A stretch of DNA of 64,000 nt from Desulfatibacillum sp. (GCA_020725555.1 DYEU01000010.1:1-64000), one strand, 5' to 3'. Numbered from the stretch's first letter, positions 28,182 through 36,736 are shown. Notes: generated from the sequence alone by a model not told the origin. A program made the numbers and translations.

Positions 28182-28934
28182 ATGGTTGCCGAATCGACCC
28201 TGGGGGAAGCCGCGGCCGCGATCGTCGCGCGCCCGCCGCTCGTCGCCCTGACCGGGGCGGGGATCTCGGCCGAGAGCGGGATCCCGACCTTCCGCTCCCC
28301 GGGCGGCCTTTGGGAGAAATTCGACCCCGCGGTCTACGCCTCGATCGAGGCCTTCCGGCGGGACCCCGCCAAATACTGGAGCATCCGCGGCGAGTTCATC
28401 CGCAACCTGGACGCCTACCGCCCCAACCCCGGCCACCTCGCCCTGGCCGAGCTGGAAGCCGCGGGCCTGCTCCGGCACCTGATCACCCAGAACATCGACG
28501 GGCTGCACCAGAAGGCCGGCAGCCGGAGCGTCACCGAGCTCCACGGCAACCTGCGGGAAATCTTCTGCCTCGCCTGCCGCCGCCGCTACCTCGCCCCCCG
28601 CATCCCGCCGGGAACCCCTCCCCGCTGCGACTGCGGCGGCGTGCTCAAGCCGAACACGGTGCTCTTCGGCGAGGCGCTGCCCCCCGCCGCGCTGGAGCGG
28701 GCGCTGCGGGAGGCGGCGGGCTGCGGCTGCCTGCTCGTGGTCGGCACCTCGGCCCTGGTCCAGCCAGCCGCTTCGCTGCCGTCGATCGCCCGCGAGCACG
28801 GGGCGTGGGTGATCGAGGTCAACCTGGAGCGTTCGGCCGCCGCGGCCGAGCTGTTTCTCGAGGGCCCGGCGGGGGTCGTTCTCCCGCAACTCGCCGCCCG
28901 GGTGCTCGCGGAACGGGAAAAGGCACCCCGATAG
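28182..28934 (+). CDS. cobB: NAD-dependent protein deacylase (sirtuin, CobB-like)
   Basis: 250 residues. Removes acyl groups from protein lysines using NAD. Motifs: GAGISAESGIPTFRS (residues 25-39), TQNIDGLHQKAG (102-113), catalytic His121 in ELHGN, a zinc site starting Cys129-x2-Cys132 and completed by a CDC pair, and GTSALVQPAASLP for NAD. The Tyr-x2-Arg pair of SIRT5-type desuccinylases is not seen. The ATG at 28182 is preferred over a GTG five codons earlier. The enoyl-CoA isomerase-like gene follows after 20 bases, suggesting an operon with acyl-CoA metabolism. Confidence 0.9.
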   Translation: MVAESTLGEAAAAIVARPPLVALTGAGISAESGIPTFRSPGGLWEKFDPAVYASIEAFRRDPAKYWSIRGEFIRNLDAYRPNPGHLALAELEAAGLLRHLITQNIDGLHQKAGSRSVTELHGNLREIFCLACRRRYLAPRIPPGTPPRCDCGGVLKPNTVLFGEALPPAALERALREAAGCGCLLVVGTSALVQPAASLPSIAREHGAWVIEVNLERSAAAAELFLEGPAGVVLPQLAARVLAEREKAPR

Positions 28935-28954
28935 CGAAGAAGGAGGATCGCGGC

Positions 28955-29701
28955 GTGGAACGAATCGCCCTCGAAGCCCACGACGAGGTCGCGCTCCTGC
29001 GGCTGACCCACCGCACGCCCAACGCCCTCGACCCGGAAACCGTAGCGGCGATCAGAGAGGCGCTGCCGCGGATCGCCGCATCCTTCGGGGGCCTGGTGCT
29101 CGCCGGGAACGGGAAATTCTTTTCGATCGGCCTGGACGTGCCGCGGCTGCTCTCGTTCGGCCGGGAGGAGATGAGCGCCTTCTGGAACGGCTTCGAGGAT
29201 CTGGCCGTTGAGCTGCTCGAGTTCCCCCTCCCCACCGCCTGCGCTGTGACCGGCCACGCGACGGGCGGGGGGGCGATTCTCGCACTCGCCTGCGATCTGC
29301 GCTTCGGCGCCGCGGGCCGCCGCCTCTTCGCCCTAAACGAGGTGCAGATCGGGGTCCCGGTCCCCTACCTCGCCCATCTGCTGCTGGCGCGGCTCGTATC
29401 CGACCGTACGGCCCTCGACATTGAGTGGCGCAGCCGCTTTCTCGAGCCGGAGGAGGCCCTGCGCCTGGGGATTCTCGACGGCCTCGTGGCGCCCGAGGAG
29501 CTGGAAGCGCAAGCCGTCGCGGCGGTCCGCGAGCTCGGCCGCCTGCCCCGGCAGGCCCTTGCCGTCACCCGCGGCCACCGCAACCGGCAGCTCGTCGCCG
29601 AGTTCCGCGCCCGGCGCGCGGCGCTCAACGCCGAATTCCTCGACTGCTGGTTTTCGCCGCGCGCCCAAGAGCTGCTCGCGGCCGCCGCCAAGCGCTTCTG
29701 A
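28955..29701 (+). CDS. Crotonase-fold delta3,delta2-enoyl-CoA isomerase-like protein
   Basis: 248 residues, GTG start with AGGAGG upstream. The crotonase fold is shown by the oxyanion-hole segment HATGGGAILALACDL and ALNEVQIGVPVP. Compared with rat enoyl-CoA hydratase, the first catalytic Glu (E144 position) is Ile here and only the second (E164 position, in LNEVQIG) remains. One Glu in LNE.Q.G is the pattern of mitochondrial enoyl-CoA isomerase ECI1, so I call an isomerase that moves double bonds during beta-oxidation rather than a hydratase. Converges on mglA with a nine-base gap. Confidence 0.8.
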   Translation: MERIALEAHDEVALLRLTHRTPNALDPETVAAIREALPRIAASFGGLVLAGNGKFFSIGLDVPRLLSFGREEMSAFWNGFEDLAVELLEFPLPTACAVTGHATGGGAILALACDLRFGAAGRRLFALNEVQIGVPVPYLAHLLLARLVSDRTALDIEWRSRFLEPEEALRLGILDGLVAPEELEAQAVAAVRELGRLPRQALAVTRGHRNRQLVAEFRARRAALNAEFLDCWFSPRAQELLAAAAKRF

Positions 29702-29710
29702 CCCCCCGCC

Positions 29711-30322
29711 CTACTCCCAGCCCGCCTGCCGCCTGACCGAGCGCAGCGTGAGCACGAGCGCCGTCTTGAGGGTGTCGTTCACCCCGGCGCCGGTGGCGGC
29801 GCTCGCGGGAAACGCGGGCGCCTTGAGCTGGCGGTTGTAGCAGCGGTCCATCTCCTCGATGCTCATGAGCGGCACCCCCGCCTCGGCGAGGTCGCGCTTG
29901 TTCCACTGCATGACGACCGGGAACTGAAAGATGTTGATGCCGTATTCCTTGAGGTTTTGCGCCATGTCCTTGAGCGACTCGATGTTCTGCTCGTGGCGCA
30001 CGCGCATCGAGTCGGCTACGAAGACCACCCCGTCGGCGCCCTTGAGGACCAGCTTGCGGGTGGAGGCGTACTTCGCCTGCCCGGGCACCGTGTAGAGCTG
30101 CACCCGCACCTCGCAGCCCTTGATCGTTCCCAGCCCCATGGGCACGAAATCGAAAAAGAGGGTGAGGTCCCCCTTGGTCTTGATGGAGACCATCTCGTCG
30201 AGCATGTGACGACGGCTGTGCTGGAAGATGTACTGGAGGTTGGTGGTCTTGCCGCAGCGCCCCGGACCGTAATAGACGATCTTGATCTCGACTTCCCGCT
30301 TTTTCAGGTTGACGGTCGCCAT
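29711..30322 (-). CDS. mglA: MglA-type Ras-like GTPase
   Basis: 203 residues. Small GTPase of the MglA family, which sets cell polarity for motility in Myxococcus. P-loop GPGRCGKTT (residues 19-27), switch/G3 region YTVPGQ, and NKRD as the base-recognition motif. The usual TxxxE loop features of MglA are replaced by a DFVPM.LG.I.G segment, as in MglA proteins from many non-gliding bacteria. No mglB (the GTPase activator) is adjacent. It has its own near-consensus promoter. Confidence 0.9.
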   Translation of the reverse strand: MATVNLKKREVEIKIVYYGPGRCGKTTNLQYIFQHSRRHMLDEMVSIKTKGDLTLFFDFVPMGLGTIKGCEVRVQLYTVPGQAKYASTRKLVLKGADGVVFVADSMRVRHEQNIESLKDMAQNLKEYGINIFQFPVVMQWNKRDLAEAGVPLMSIEEMDRCYNRQLKAPAFPASAATGAGVNDTLKTALVLTLRSVRRQAGWE

Positions 30323-30384
30323 CGGCCGCGGGGGGATCCTTCCGGCAAAAGAAAAGAGCGTGGAAAAACGCCCGCTTCGGTTTC

Positions 30385-30413
30385 ATCATAGAAGACCCGC
30401 GGGGCCGAGTCAA
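30385..30413 (-). promoter_or_regulatory. Promoter of mglA
   Basis: Minus strand TTGACT (30408-30413), 17 bases, TATGAT (30385-30390), a near-perfect sigma-70 pair about 65 bases upstream of the ATG. The remaining 30414-30615 shows only G+C-rich inverted repeats and no gene. Confidence 0.6.
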
Positions 30414-30615
30414 GGAAGGCCGGGGCCGCCGGGGCGCGGCGAAACCGAATAACCGCTCGAAAGGAATATCGATTTTGTTCCGGCCGCCCCCGGGGGGAAA
30501 CGCCCGCCTTGCCCCCCCGGGGAGCCGCAGCAGCAGAGGCCTCGCCTTCCGGGGCGGTCGGCCGGCTGGGCCCGCGGAGGATTCCACCGGCCGGCCGGGG
30601 AAGGGGACCTTTGGC

Positions 30616-31050
30616 TCAGGCCCCCGGGGCCTCAAGGCGCCCCAGCCGGGCTTCCCGGTTCCGGGCGAGCCGCTCGAGGGCGCGGGAGACCTCGGTCAGG
30701 GCCTTAAGTTTCTTGGCGGCCTCGCGGTAGTAGGCCGCGGCGCGGCGCTCGAGCCGCCGGGCCGTCGCCAGCACCTCTTCCGCGCCCAGCACCGCGGCCC
30801 CCTCGCAGGCCTCGCAGAAGGGCTCCCGGGTGAAGCCCGCGACCGGCTCGAGGATCATTTCGGTCACGTTCTCGCGTCGGATGCGCTGCACGGTGCGCAC
30901 GTTCTGCCCGGCCCCCGCGGCCAGATCGGAAAACAGGCCGCGGTGCGCGGCGCAGGCGGGGTTTCCGGCGGCGGCCTCGTAGAAGCGGCGGTCCTGCTCC
31001 TCGAGCTCCTCCGCGAAATTCAAAATGCTGCCGAAGGTTTCAAGACTCAT
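30616..31050 (-). CDS. Ferritin/rubrerythrin-like helical protein with degenerate metal sites
   Basis: 144 residues, predicted almost wholly helical. The start SLETFGSILNFAEELEEQDRRFYE resembles the first helix of the ferritin-like superfamily, but the second ExxH site is not present (the equivalent helix reads AAGAGQNVRTVQ), so di-iron binding is doubtful. Cys residues sit mid-protein (FCEACEG). It lies 35 bases after the mmsA stop on the same strand and is probably co-transcribed. Function unknown. Confidence 0.7.
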   Translation of the reverse strand: MSLETFGSILNFAEELEEQDRRFYEAAAGNPACAAHRGLFSDLAAGAGQNVRTVQRIRRENVTEMILEPVAGFTREPFCEACEGAAVLGAEEVLATARRLERRAAAYYREAAKKLKALTEVSRALERLARNREARLGRLEAPGA

Positions 31051-31085
31051 CGGTTGCTCACACCCCTTCCGCCGGAGGCCGGGGG

Positions 31086-32540
31086 TCACATCCAGCGTTC
31101 GATCATGACCTTGGTGTCGGTGAAAAAGTGGAAAATCTCCTGGCCGTGGCCCTTGATGTCCCCGAACATGGAGTTGCCGGCCCCGCCGAAGGGGAAATAG
31201 GCCATCGGGGCGGCGATCCCGATGTTGATCCCGATCATGCTCGGCTTGACGCGGTAGCGGAACTCGCGGGCGGTGCGGCCGCTCGTGGTGTAGATGCAGG
31301 CCGCGTTGGCGAAACCGCGGGAGTTGACGAGTTCGATCACCTCCTCCAGGCTGCGGCAGCGGATGACGCTCACCACCGGCCCGAAGATCTCCTCGCGGGC
31401 GATGGTCATGTCGGGGGTGACGTCGTCGAAAACGGTCGGCCCGACGAAAAAGCCGTTCGGGCAATCCGGCACCTTGGGGTTGCGGCCGTCGAGCACGAGT
31501 TTCGCCCCCTCGGCGATGCCCTTTTCGATGTAGCCGAGCACCCGCTGGCGGTGGGCGGCGCTCACGAGCGGCCCCATCGTGGTCTTCTCGTCCAGCCCGT
31601 CCCCCATGCGCACGGCCCGGGCCGCGGCGGTGAAGCGCTCGATCAGCCGGTCGGCGACGTCCCCCACGGGGGCGAGGATCGCCCCGGAGAGGCAGCGCTG
31701 CCCGGTGCAGCCGTAGTAGGAGGTGATCAGCGAGGGCATGGCGAGGTCCAGCTTGGCGTCGGGCATGACGGCGACCACGTTCTTCGCCCCGCCGAGGGCC
31801 TGCACCCGCTTTCCCGTCGCCCCGCAGCGCTCGTAGATGTAGCGCGCCGTCGGCGTCGACCCCACGAAGGAGACCCCGGCGATGTCGGGGTGGTCGAGGA
31901 TCGCGTTCACCACCTCGCGCGAGCCGTGGACGAGGTTCACCACCCCTTCCGGCAGGCCGATCTCGTCCAGGATCTCGAAGATGCGGCTCTGGGTCATCGG
32001 CACCTGCTCGGAGGGCTTGAGGACGAAGGTGTTGCCGCAGACGATCGCATAGGGCAGGAACCACCAGGGCACCATGGCCGGGAAGTTGTAGGGGGCGATG
32101 GCGGCGAAGACGCCGATCGGCTGCCGGTAACCCGCGCAGTCGATGTCCTTGGCGATGTCCTCGAGGCTGTAGCCGCACATGAGGGTGGTCACGGCGGTCG
32201 CGTGCTCCACGTTCTCGATCATGCGCCGCACTTCGCCGCGGGCCTCGTCGATCACCTTGCCCTGCTCGCGCGTGAGCACGCGGGCGATCTCTTCGAAGTG
32301 CGCCTCGAAGGCCTCCTTGAGGCGAAAGAGGTAGCGCGCGCGGGTGATCGGCGGCGTCGTGCGCCAGTCCGGGAACGCCGCGCGGGCCGCCTGCACGGCG
32401 CGATCGACGTCGGCCGCGGTGCCGTAAGGAACCTGGGCGATCTTCTCGCCTCTCGCCGGGTTCCACACGTCGCCGAAGGTTTTCGTCTCCGAGGCGACCC
32501 ACTCGCCGTTGATGTAGTGTTTCAGGACCGGCAGTGCCAT
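31086..32540 (-). CDS. mmsA: CoA-acylating methylmalonate-semialdehyde dehydrogenase
   Basis: 484 residues, aldehyde dehydrogenase superfamily. Converts methylmalonate semialdehyde or malonate semialdehyde plus CoA and NAD to propionyl- or acetyl-CoA (valine, beta-alanine or inositol breakdown). Catalytic Cys283 in TGQRCLSG; the general-base Glu of ordinary ALDH is replaced (QALGGAKN), which is diagnostic for the CoA-acylating MmsA/IolA group. AGGAGG lies 9 bases before the ATG. It is divergent from an Lrp-type regulator, the likely controller. Confidence 0.93.
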   Translation of the reverse strand: MALPVLKHYINGEWVASETKTFGDVWNPARGEKIAQVPYGTAADVDRAVQAARAAFPDWRTTPPITRARYLFRLKEAFEAHFEEIARVLTREQGKVIDEARGEVRRMIENVEHATAVTTLMCGYSLEDIAKDIDCAGYRQPIGVFAAIAPYNFPAMVPWWFLPYAIVCGNTFVLKPSEQVPMTQSRIFEILDEIGLPEGVVNLVHGSREVVNAILDHPDIAGVSFVGSTPTARYIYERCGATGKRVQALGGAKNVVAVMPDAKLDLAMPSLITSYYGCTGQRCLSGAILAPVGDVADRLIERFTAAARAVRMGDGLDEKTTMGPLVSAAHRQRVLGYIEKGIAEGAKLVLDGRNPKVPDCPNGFFVGPTVFDDVTPDMTIAREEIFGPVVSVIRCRSLEEVIELVNSRGFANAACIYTTSGRTAREFRYRVKPSMIGINIGIAAPMAYFPFGGAGNSMFGDIKGHGQEIFHFFTDTKVMIERWM

Positions 32541-32606
32541 GGGGAAAGGCCTCCTGCATGGGGTTGGCGTCGCGCGGGCTGCGCCGCGGCGCAGCCGACG
32601 GGGGCC

Positions 32607-32635
32607 AGAGTAGAGGAACCCCGCGCGGGTGTCAA
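32607..32635 (-). promoter_or_regulatory. Promoter of mmsA
   Basis: Minus strand TTGACA (32630-32635), 17 bases, TACTCT (32607-32612), about 65 bases upstream of the mmsA ATG and back-to-back with the lrp promoter. Confidence 0.5.
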
Positions 32636-32672
32636 GAACCCGGCGCAAAAATCCGCGAATCTGCGTATTCGA

Positions 32673-32701
32673 TTGACAGCGGAAAACGAAATCGGATAAT
32701 T
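32673..32701 (+). promoter_or_regulatory. Promoter of the Lrp-type regulator gene
   Basis: TTGACA (32673-32678), 17 bases, ATAATT (32696-32701). The stretch 32640-32730 is A+T-rich and would suit Lrp binding. The transcript would start only some 15 bases before the ATG. Confidence 0.5.
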
Positions 32702-32723
32702 ACGGCCTGAAAAATTGTCGAAG

Positions 32724-33236
32724 ATGAAAAAAGAAAGGCAAAATCCCTCCCCGAGCCGGCGGCGCCCCCCGCCCCGGAGCCGGCGGCTCGACGCCGTGGA
32801 CCGCCGGCTGATCGAGCTGTTGCAGAAGGACGGCCGCATTTCCCACACCGAGCTCGCCCGGCGGATCGGCATCTCCGAGGCGACCGTGCGCAGCCGCCTG
32901 CAGCGGCTGATCCGCGAGGAGATCCTCCAGGTCGTCGCCGTCAGCAACCCGCTCAAGCTGGGCTTCGGCGTGGTGGGCAGCCTGCGCCTGCACGTCGAAC
33001 CCCGCCACCTCGCGCGCATCCTGCGCGAGCTGGAGGCGATCCCCTCCCTCTGGCACATCGTCCAGACCACGGCCGGCTGCGCGGTCGACGCCGAGTTCGT
33101 CCTGAAGAGCCTGGAGGATCTGCGCGCGCTGCTCTGCGAGCGCATCGCCCGCATCGAGGGCGTGCGGCGCACGGAGACGACCCTCTTTCTGAACTACGTC
33201 AAGCGTCGGTACGACTGGGGGACGGCCCTCGACTGA
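32724..33236 (+). CDS. Lrp/AsnC-family transcriptional regulator
   Basis: 170 residues. A basic N-terminal tail, an AsnC-type helix-turn-helix (VDRRLIELLQKDGR then ELARRIGISEATVRSRLQRL, about residues 23-65), then the RAM effector domain (about 85-160). The RAM domain normally senses an amino acid; its ligand here is unknown. Start set at ATG 32724 (a TTG three codons earlier is possible). It is divergent from mmsA, suggesting control of valine or related catabolism. The 3' end overlaps the convergent methyltransferase gene by 38 bases. Confidence 0.9.
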   Translation: MKKERQNPSPSRRRPPPRSRRLDAVDRRLIELLQKDGRISHTELARRIGISEATVRSRLQRLIREEILQVVAVSNPLKLGFGVVGSLRLHVEPRHLARILRELEAIPSLWHIVQTTAGCAVDAEFVLKSLEDLRALLCERIARIEGVRRTETTLFLNYVKRRYDWGTALD

Positions 33237-34413
33237 GGCGCTCGCCGCCGGCCACGGTCCCGTGGAAGAGCCCCACCCGCAGTCCGCCGTGCACCAGCTC
33301 GTGCCGCGCAAGCCGGAGGGGGGCGATCTCCGCCGCCCAGGCGGCCGGCGCCACGAGGGCGACGCGCCAGCCCGCGTAGCGTTCCCGCAGCTGCGCGACG
33401 ATCGCCCGCAGCAGGCCCCGCGCCGCCGCGGCCGCCCCCAGCCTGCGCCCCCAGGGAGGGTTGAGGACGACGATTCCCGGCGCCCCCGGGAAGGCGGCGG
33501 GATCGAGCGCGAAAAAATCCGCGCAGGCGACCCGGGCGGCATCCCCCAGGCGGTTTTCCTCGAGGATCTCCGCGAGCGCACGGCAGGCCGCGGCGTCGCG
33601 GTCGGAGGCGAAAATCCGCGGGGCCTCGAGCGTGCGCATGCCGCGCGCCGCCGTGCGCCGCAGGTGCTCCCAGGTCGGGGGGCGGAAGGCCGGCCAGTCG
33701 AAGAAGGCGAAGGGCCGGAACCAGCCCGGCGGAATCCCCTTGGCGAGGAGCGCCGCCTCGAGCGTGAAACTTCCGCCCCCGCACATCGGGTCGAGCAACA
33801 GCTCCGCGCCCGTGTAGCCGATCAGCCGGAGCGCGGCGGCGGCGAGGGTGGCCCGCAGCGGGGCCTTTCCGGCGCGCCGCTTGAGCCCCCGCCGGTGAAG
33901 CGGCTCGCCGCTCGCATCGAGCGAGAGGACGAACCGGTCCTCCTCGCCGCGCACGAAGACCCGTTGCCTCCCGCCGCCCCCGGCCCCCGCGGCGACGCAC
34001 CCCAGCCGGCCGCGGATCGCCGCGTGCAGGCGCTCGGCGATCGCCCCGCGGTGGTGCAGCCGGCAGCGGTGTACGGCGACCGAAAAACCGATCGCGCTTT
34101 CCGGCTTGAGGTAGAGCTCCCAGGGGAAGGAGGCCGCCCGCCGCTCGAGCTCCTCGAAGCGGCCGGCCCGGATGGCGCCCAGGCGCAGCAGGATGCGCGT
34201 CGCCGTGCGCAGCGCGAGGTGGGCGCGGTAGAGCTCGGGCAGGCGCCCCTCGGCCTCGATCCCGCCGGGGAGCACGATCGCCGGGGGCAGGCCCGCCGCG
34301 GCGGACTCCTCCTCGCAGAGGGTCTCGAGCCCGGGCGCGGTGACCACGAACCAGCGCCGGGGCCGGCCGATCACGTGGCGCCGGATGCGCCGCAGGAGAG
34401 CGGGCGGGCTCAT
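33199..34413 (-). CDS. THUMP-class RNA (guanine-N2) methyltransferase, RlmL-N/YcbY-like
   Basis: 404 residues. N-terminal ferredoxin-like/THUMP region (about 20-180) starting with FVVTAPGLETLCEEE, followed by a Rossmann methyltransferase domain with LLLDPMCGGGSFTLEAALLA for S-adenosylmethionine and the N6/N2-type catalytic motif NPPWG (about residue 315). This is the layout of the UPF0020 family that modifies a 23S rRNA guanine. The start overlaps the stop of the EamA gene (ATGA). Confidence 0.87.
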   Translation of the reverse strand: MSPPALLRRIRRHVIGRPRRWFVVTAPGLETLCEEESAAAGLPPAIVLPGGIEAEGRLPELYRAHLALRTATRILLRLGAIRAGRFEELERRAASFPWELYLKPESAIGFSVAVHRCRLHHRGAIAERLHAAIRGRLGCVAAGAGGGGRQRVFVRGEEDRFVLSLDASGEPLHRRGLKRRAGKAPLRATLAAAALRLIGYTGAELLLDPMCGGGSFTLEAALLAKGIPPGWFRPFAFFDWPAFRPPTWEHLRRTAARGMRTLEAPRIFASDRDAAACRALAEILEENRLGDAARVACADFFALDPAAFPGAPGIVVLNPPWGRRLGAAAAARGLLRAIVAQLRERYAGWRVALVAPAAWAAEIAPLRLARHELVHGGLRVGLFHGTVAGGERLSRGPSPSRTDA

Positions 34414-35375
34414 GGCCGCCCCCCCGCGGGCGGCTTCCCCTTCCCCGCCGCGGCCGCCGCCGCGCGGATGCGGATGGGCGCACGCTCGTCCCGCTCGGGA
34501 CGGATCTGCAGCAGGATCACCGCCCCGATCACCAGCGCGCCGCCCGCGATCTGCAGGGGCTCGAGCCGCTCCCCCAGGAAGAGGAAGGAAAAGAGCCCCG
34601 CCAGGATGGGCTCGACCGTGGAAACGATGCTCGCCCGCGTGGCCCGGATGCGGTTGATCCCCTCGAAGTAAAGCCCGAAGGGGACGATCGCGCCCACGAC
34701 GGCGATGAAGAGGACCCAGACCCAGAGCTCCGCCATGCGCTCGTGCCGGAAGGCGTGGAGGGGGGGGTGGAGCAGGTTCCACTCCACGGCGGCGACCACG
34801 AGCGCGTAGAAAAGGACCGTCCAGGGAGGATAGCGGTGCATGCCCGCTTCCCCGTAGACCGACCACCAGGCGAAGGCGCAGGCCGCGGCGAGCCCGCTGG
34901 CGATGCCCGCCGCGTGCAGCCCGAGAAGGTCGATGCGGTAGGCGCCGACGGCGAAGAAACAGCCCGCGAAGGCGGCGGCGATCGCCCAGGCCGCGCGCCG
35001 GCCGAGCCTCTCGCGCCGCACGACCCCGACATAGAGGGCGATCAGCACGGGGGCCAGGTATTCGAGCACGAGCGCCGCCGCCACCTGCAGCCGGCTGATC
35101 GCGTAGAGGTAGGCGATGTTGATCGCGGCCATGCCGAAGGTGCCGAGCAGCAGGAAGTAGGGGATGTCGCGCCGCTCGATCCGCAGCCACCGCCGCCGCA
35201 GAAGCCCCAGGCCGAGCCCCAGGAACACCGCGGCGGTCGTCAGCCGAAGCTGCACGAGCTCTACGGGCGTCACCCCGCCGTGAAAGAGAAACTTGGCGGC
35301 GGAGGCGGCCGCGGCCCAGCAGGCCGCGGCGCCGAGGACGCAGCCGTACCCCACGTGTTCGGAGAACCCCTTCAC
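34410..35375 (-). CDS. EamA/DMT-family membrane transporter
   Basis: 321 residues with ten membrane helices in two EamA repeats (about 5-140 and 150-290), the second ending with FSFLFLGERLEPLQIAG, a classic drug/metabolite transporter signature. Substrate unknown. I chose GTG at 35375 because a GGAGG sits 7 bases upstream; a GTG at 35417 would add 14 basic residues and would lie inside a perfect hairpin. Operon with the downstream methyltransferase. Confidence 0.85.
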   Translation of the reverse strand: MKGFSEHVGYGCVLGAAACWAAAASAAKFLFHGGVTPVELVQLRLTTAAVFLGLGLGLLRRRWLRIERRDIPYFLLLGTFGMAAINIAYLYAISRLQVAAALVLEYLAPVLIALYVGVVRRERLGRRAAWAIAAAFAGCFFAVGAYRIDLLGLHAAGIASGLAAACAFAWWSVYGEAGMHRYPPWTVLFYALVVAAVEWNLLHPPLHAFRHERMAELWVWVLFIAVVGAIVPFGLYFEGINRIRATRASIVSTVEPILAGLFSFLFLGERLEPLQIAGGALVIGAVILLQIRPERDERAPIRIRAAAAAAGKGKPPAGGRP

Positions 35376-35414
35376 CCCTCGCCTCCGTCGGGCCGGCCGC
35401 GGTTTGCTTTTTGG

Positions 35415-35438
35415 CACCGCCTGCGGTAGCAGGCGGTG
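35415..35438. repeat. Perfect hairpin in the EamA/DUF362 divergent region
   Basis: CACCGCCTGC (35415-35424) and GCAGGCGGTG (35429-35438) pair perfectly around GGTA. A second, weaker hairpin follows at about 35449-35465. They lie between divergent genes; they could be an operator or a leader structure. No U-tract. Confidence 0.4.
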
Positions 35439-35572
35439 AAGCAGCGCCGGCAGGTGCCCCTGCCGCCGGCAAAGCGGCGTTTCGTGCCGGATCGCCGCCC
35501 GCCGCGGGGGGACGGCCGGAGCCGCGGCGCTTCCGGGTCCGGGTCGGCACCCGGGACATTCGAAGGGGCGAA

Positions 35573-36736
35573 ATGGCGGCCATCGCGACAGAGGCGGCGC
35601 AGGTCTTTCTGGAGCAGGTCCCGGACTACGAGCCCGCGGCCGTGCGCGCCGCCGTCTTCCGGCTCCTCGAGCAGGCCCCGCCCCCCATCCGCCGCGGCGA
35701 CCGGGTCCTGATCAAGCCCAACTTCCTCGCGCCCGCCTCCCCTCGCCGCGCGATCACCACGCACCCCCAGGTGGTCCGGGCGGCGGCGGAGTGGGCGCTC
35801 GCCCGGGGCGGAAGCGTTCTCGTCGCCGACAGCCCGGGGACGGGCTCCTTCGAGCGGCTGCTGCGCGAGGGCGGCTACGCCGCGGCGCTCGCCGGGCTGC
35901 CGCTTGCGATCCGTCCCTTTCGCGACACGGCAAGGGTCGACATCGGCCCGCCGTTCGGGGCCATCGCCGTCGCCCGCGAGGCCCTCGAGGCCGACGTCGT
36001 GCTCAACCTCCCCAAGCTGAAGAGCCATTGCATGATGCTCCTCACCCTGGGGGTGAAGAACCTCTTCGGCTGCATCGTCGGCCTCGCCAAGCCCGAGTGG
36101 CATCTGCGCTGCGGCATCGACCGGGCGAGTTTCGCCCGGCTGCTCGTCGGCGTCTGCGACGCCGTCGGGCCGGCGGTGACGCTTCTTGACGGCATCCTCG
36201 CCCTCGAGGGCGACGGCCCGGGAAAGGGCGGCACCCCGCGGCCGGTCGGGATGCTCGCCGCCTCCGCGAGCGCCCCGGCGCTCGACGCGGCGGTCTGCCG
36301 GCTGCTCGGGCTGCGCCCCGAAGAGCTCCCCACGCACGCCGCCGCGGCCGAGCGCGGGCTTCTCCCGGCGGCGATCGTCCTCGAGGGCCCGCGGCCGCAG
36401 GTCGTCGGCTTCCGCCTCCCCGTGCTCGCCCCGCTCACCTTCGGCCCGCGCCGCCTGGAACACCTGCTGCGCATGCACCTGGTCCAGCGGCCGGCCCTCA
36501 AGCCGGGGGTGTCCTGCGCGGGCTGCGGCGAGTGCGCGCGCGCCTGCCCCGCGGCCGCGATCGCCCCGGGCCGCGGCCGGCTCGATTTCGACTACCGGCG
36601 CTGCATCCGCTGCTACTGTTGCGTGGAGATGTGCCCGCACGGGCTGTTGCGGACCGCGGAAACCCGGCCGGGGCGCTGGCTGCGCCGCCTTGCGGCGCTC
36701 CGGGACCGGATCGGCCGGCGTCCCGGACGCCGCTAG
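35573..36736 (+). CDS. DUF362 protein with a C-terminal two-cluster ferredoxin domain
   Basis: 387 residues. DUF362 domain (about 20-290) with the family motifs LIKPNFLAP, THPQVVRAAAEWA and NLPKLKSHCMMLLTLGVKNLFG. It is followed by a bacterial ferredoxin domain with two [4Fe-4S] motifs (CAGCGECARACP and CIRCYCCVEMCP, about 315-360). No signal or membrane helix. The family is redox-related but its substrate is not known. An AAGGGG site precedes the ATG. It converges on the tetrahaem cytochrome gene. Confidence 0.88.
   Translation: MAAIATEAAQVFLEQVPDYEPAAVRAAVFRLLEQAPPPIRRGDRVLIKPNFLAPASPRRAITTHPQVVRAAAEWALARGGSVLVADSPGTGSFERLLREGGYAAALAGLPLAIRPFRDTARVDIGPPFGAIAVAREALEADVVLNLPKLKSHCMMLLTLGVKNLFGCIVGLAKPEWHLRCGIDRASFARLLVGVCDAVGPAVTLLDGILALEGDGPGKGGTPRPVGMLAASASAPALDAAVCRLLGLRPEELPTHAAAAERGLLPAAIVLEGPRPQVVGFRLPVLAPLTFGPRRLEHLLRMHLVQRPALKPGVSCAGCGECARACPAAAIAPGRGRLDFDYRRCIRCYCCVEMCPHGLLRTAETRPGRWLRRLAALRDRIGRRPGRR

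Noticed and set aside
28955-29701. Enoyl-CoA hydratase
   Set aside because: The first catalytic Glu is Ile; the remaining LNE.Q.G pattern matches enoyl-CoA isomerase better.
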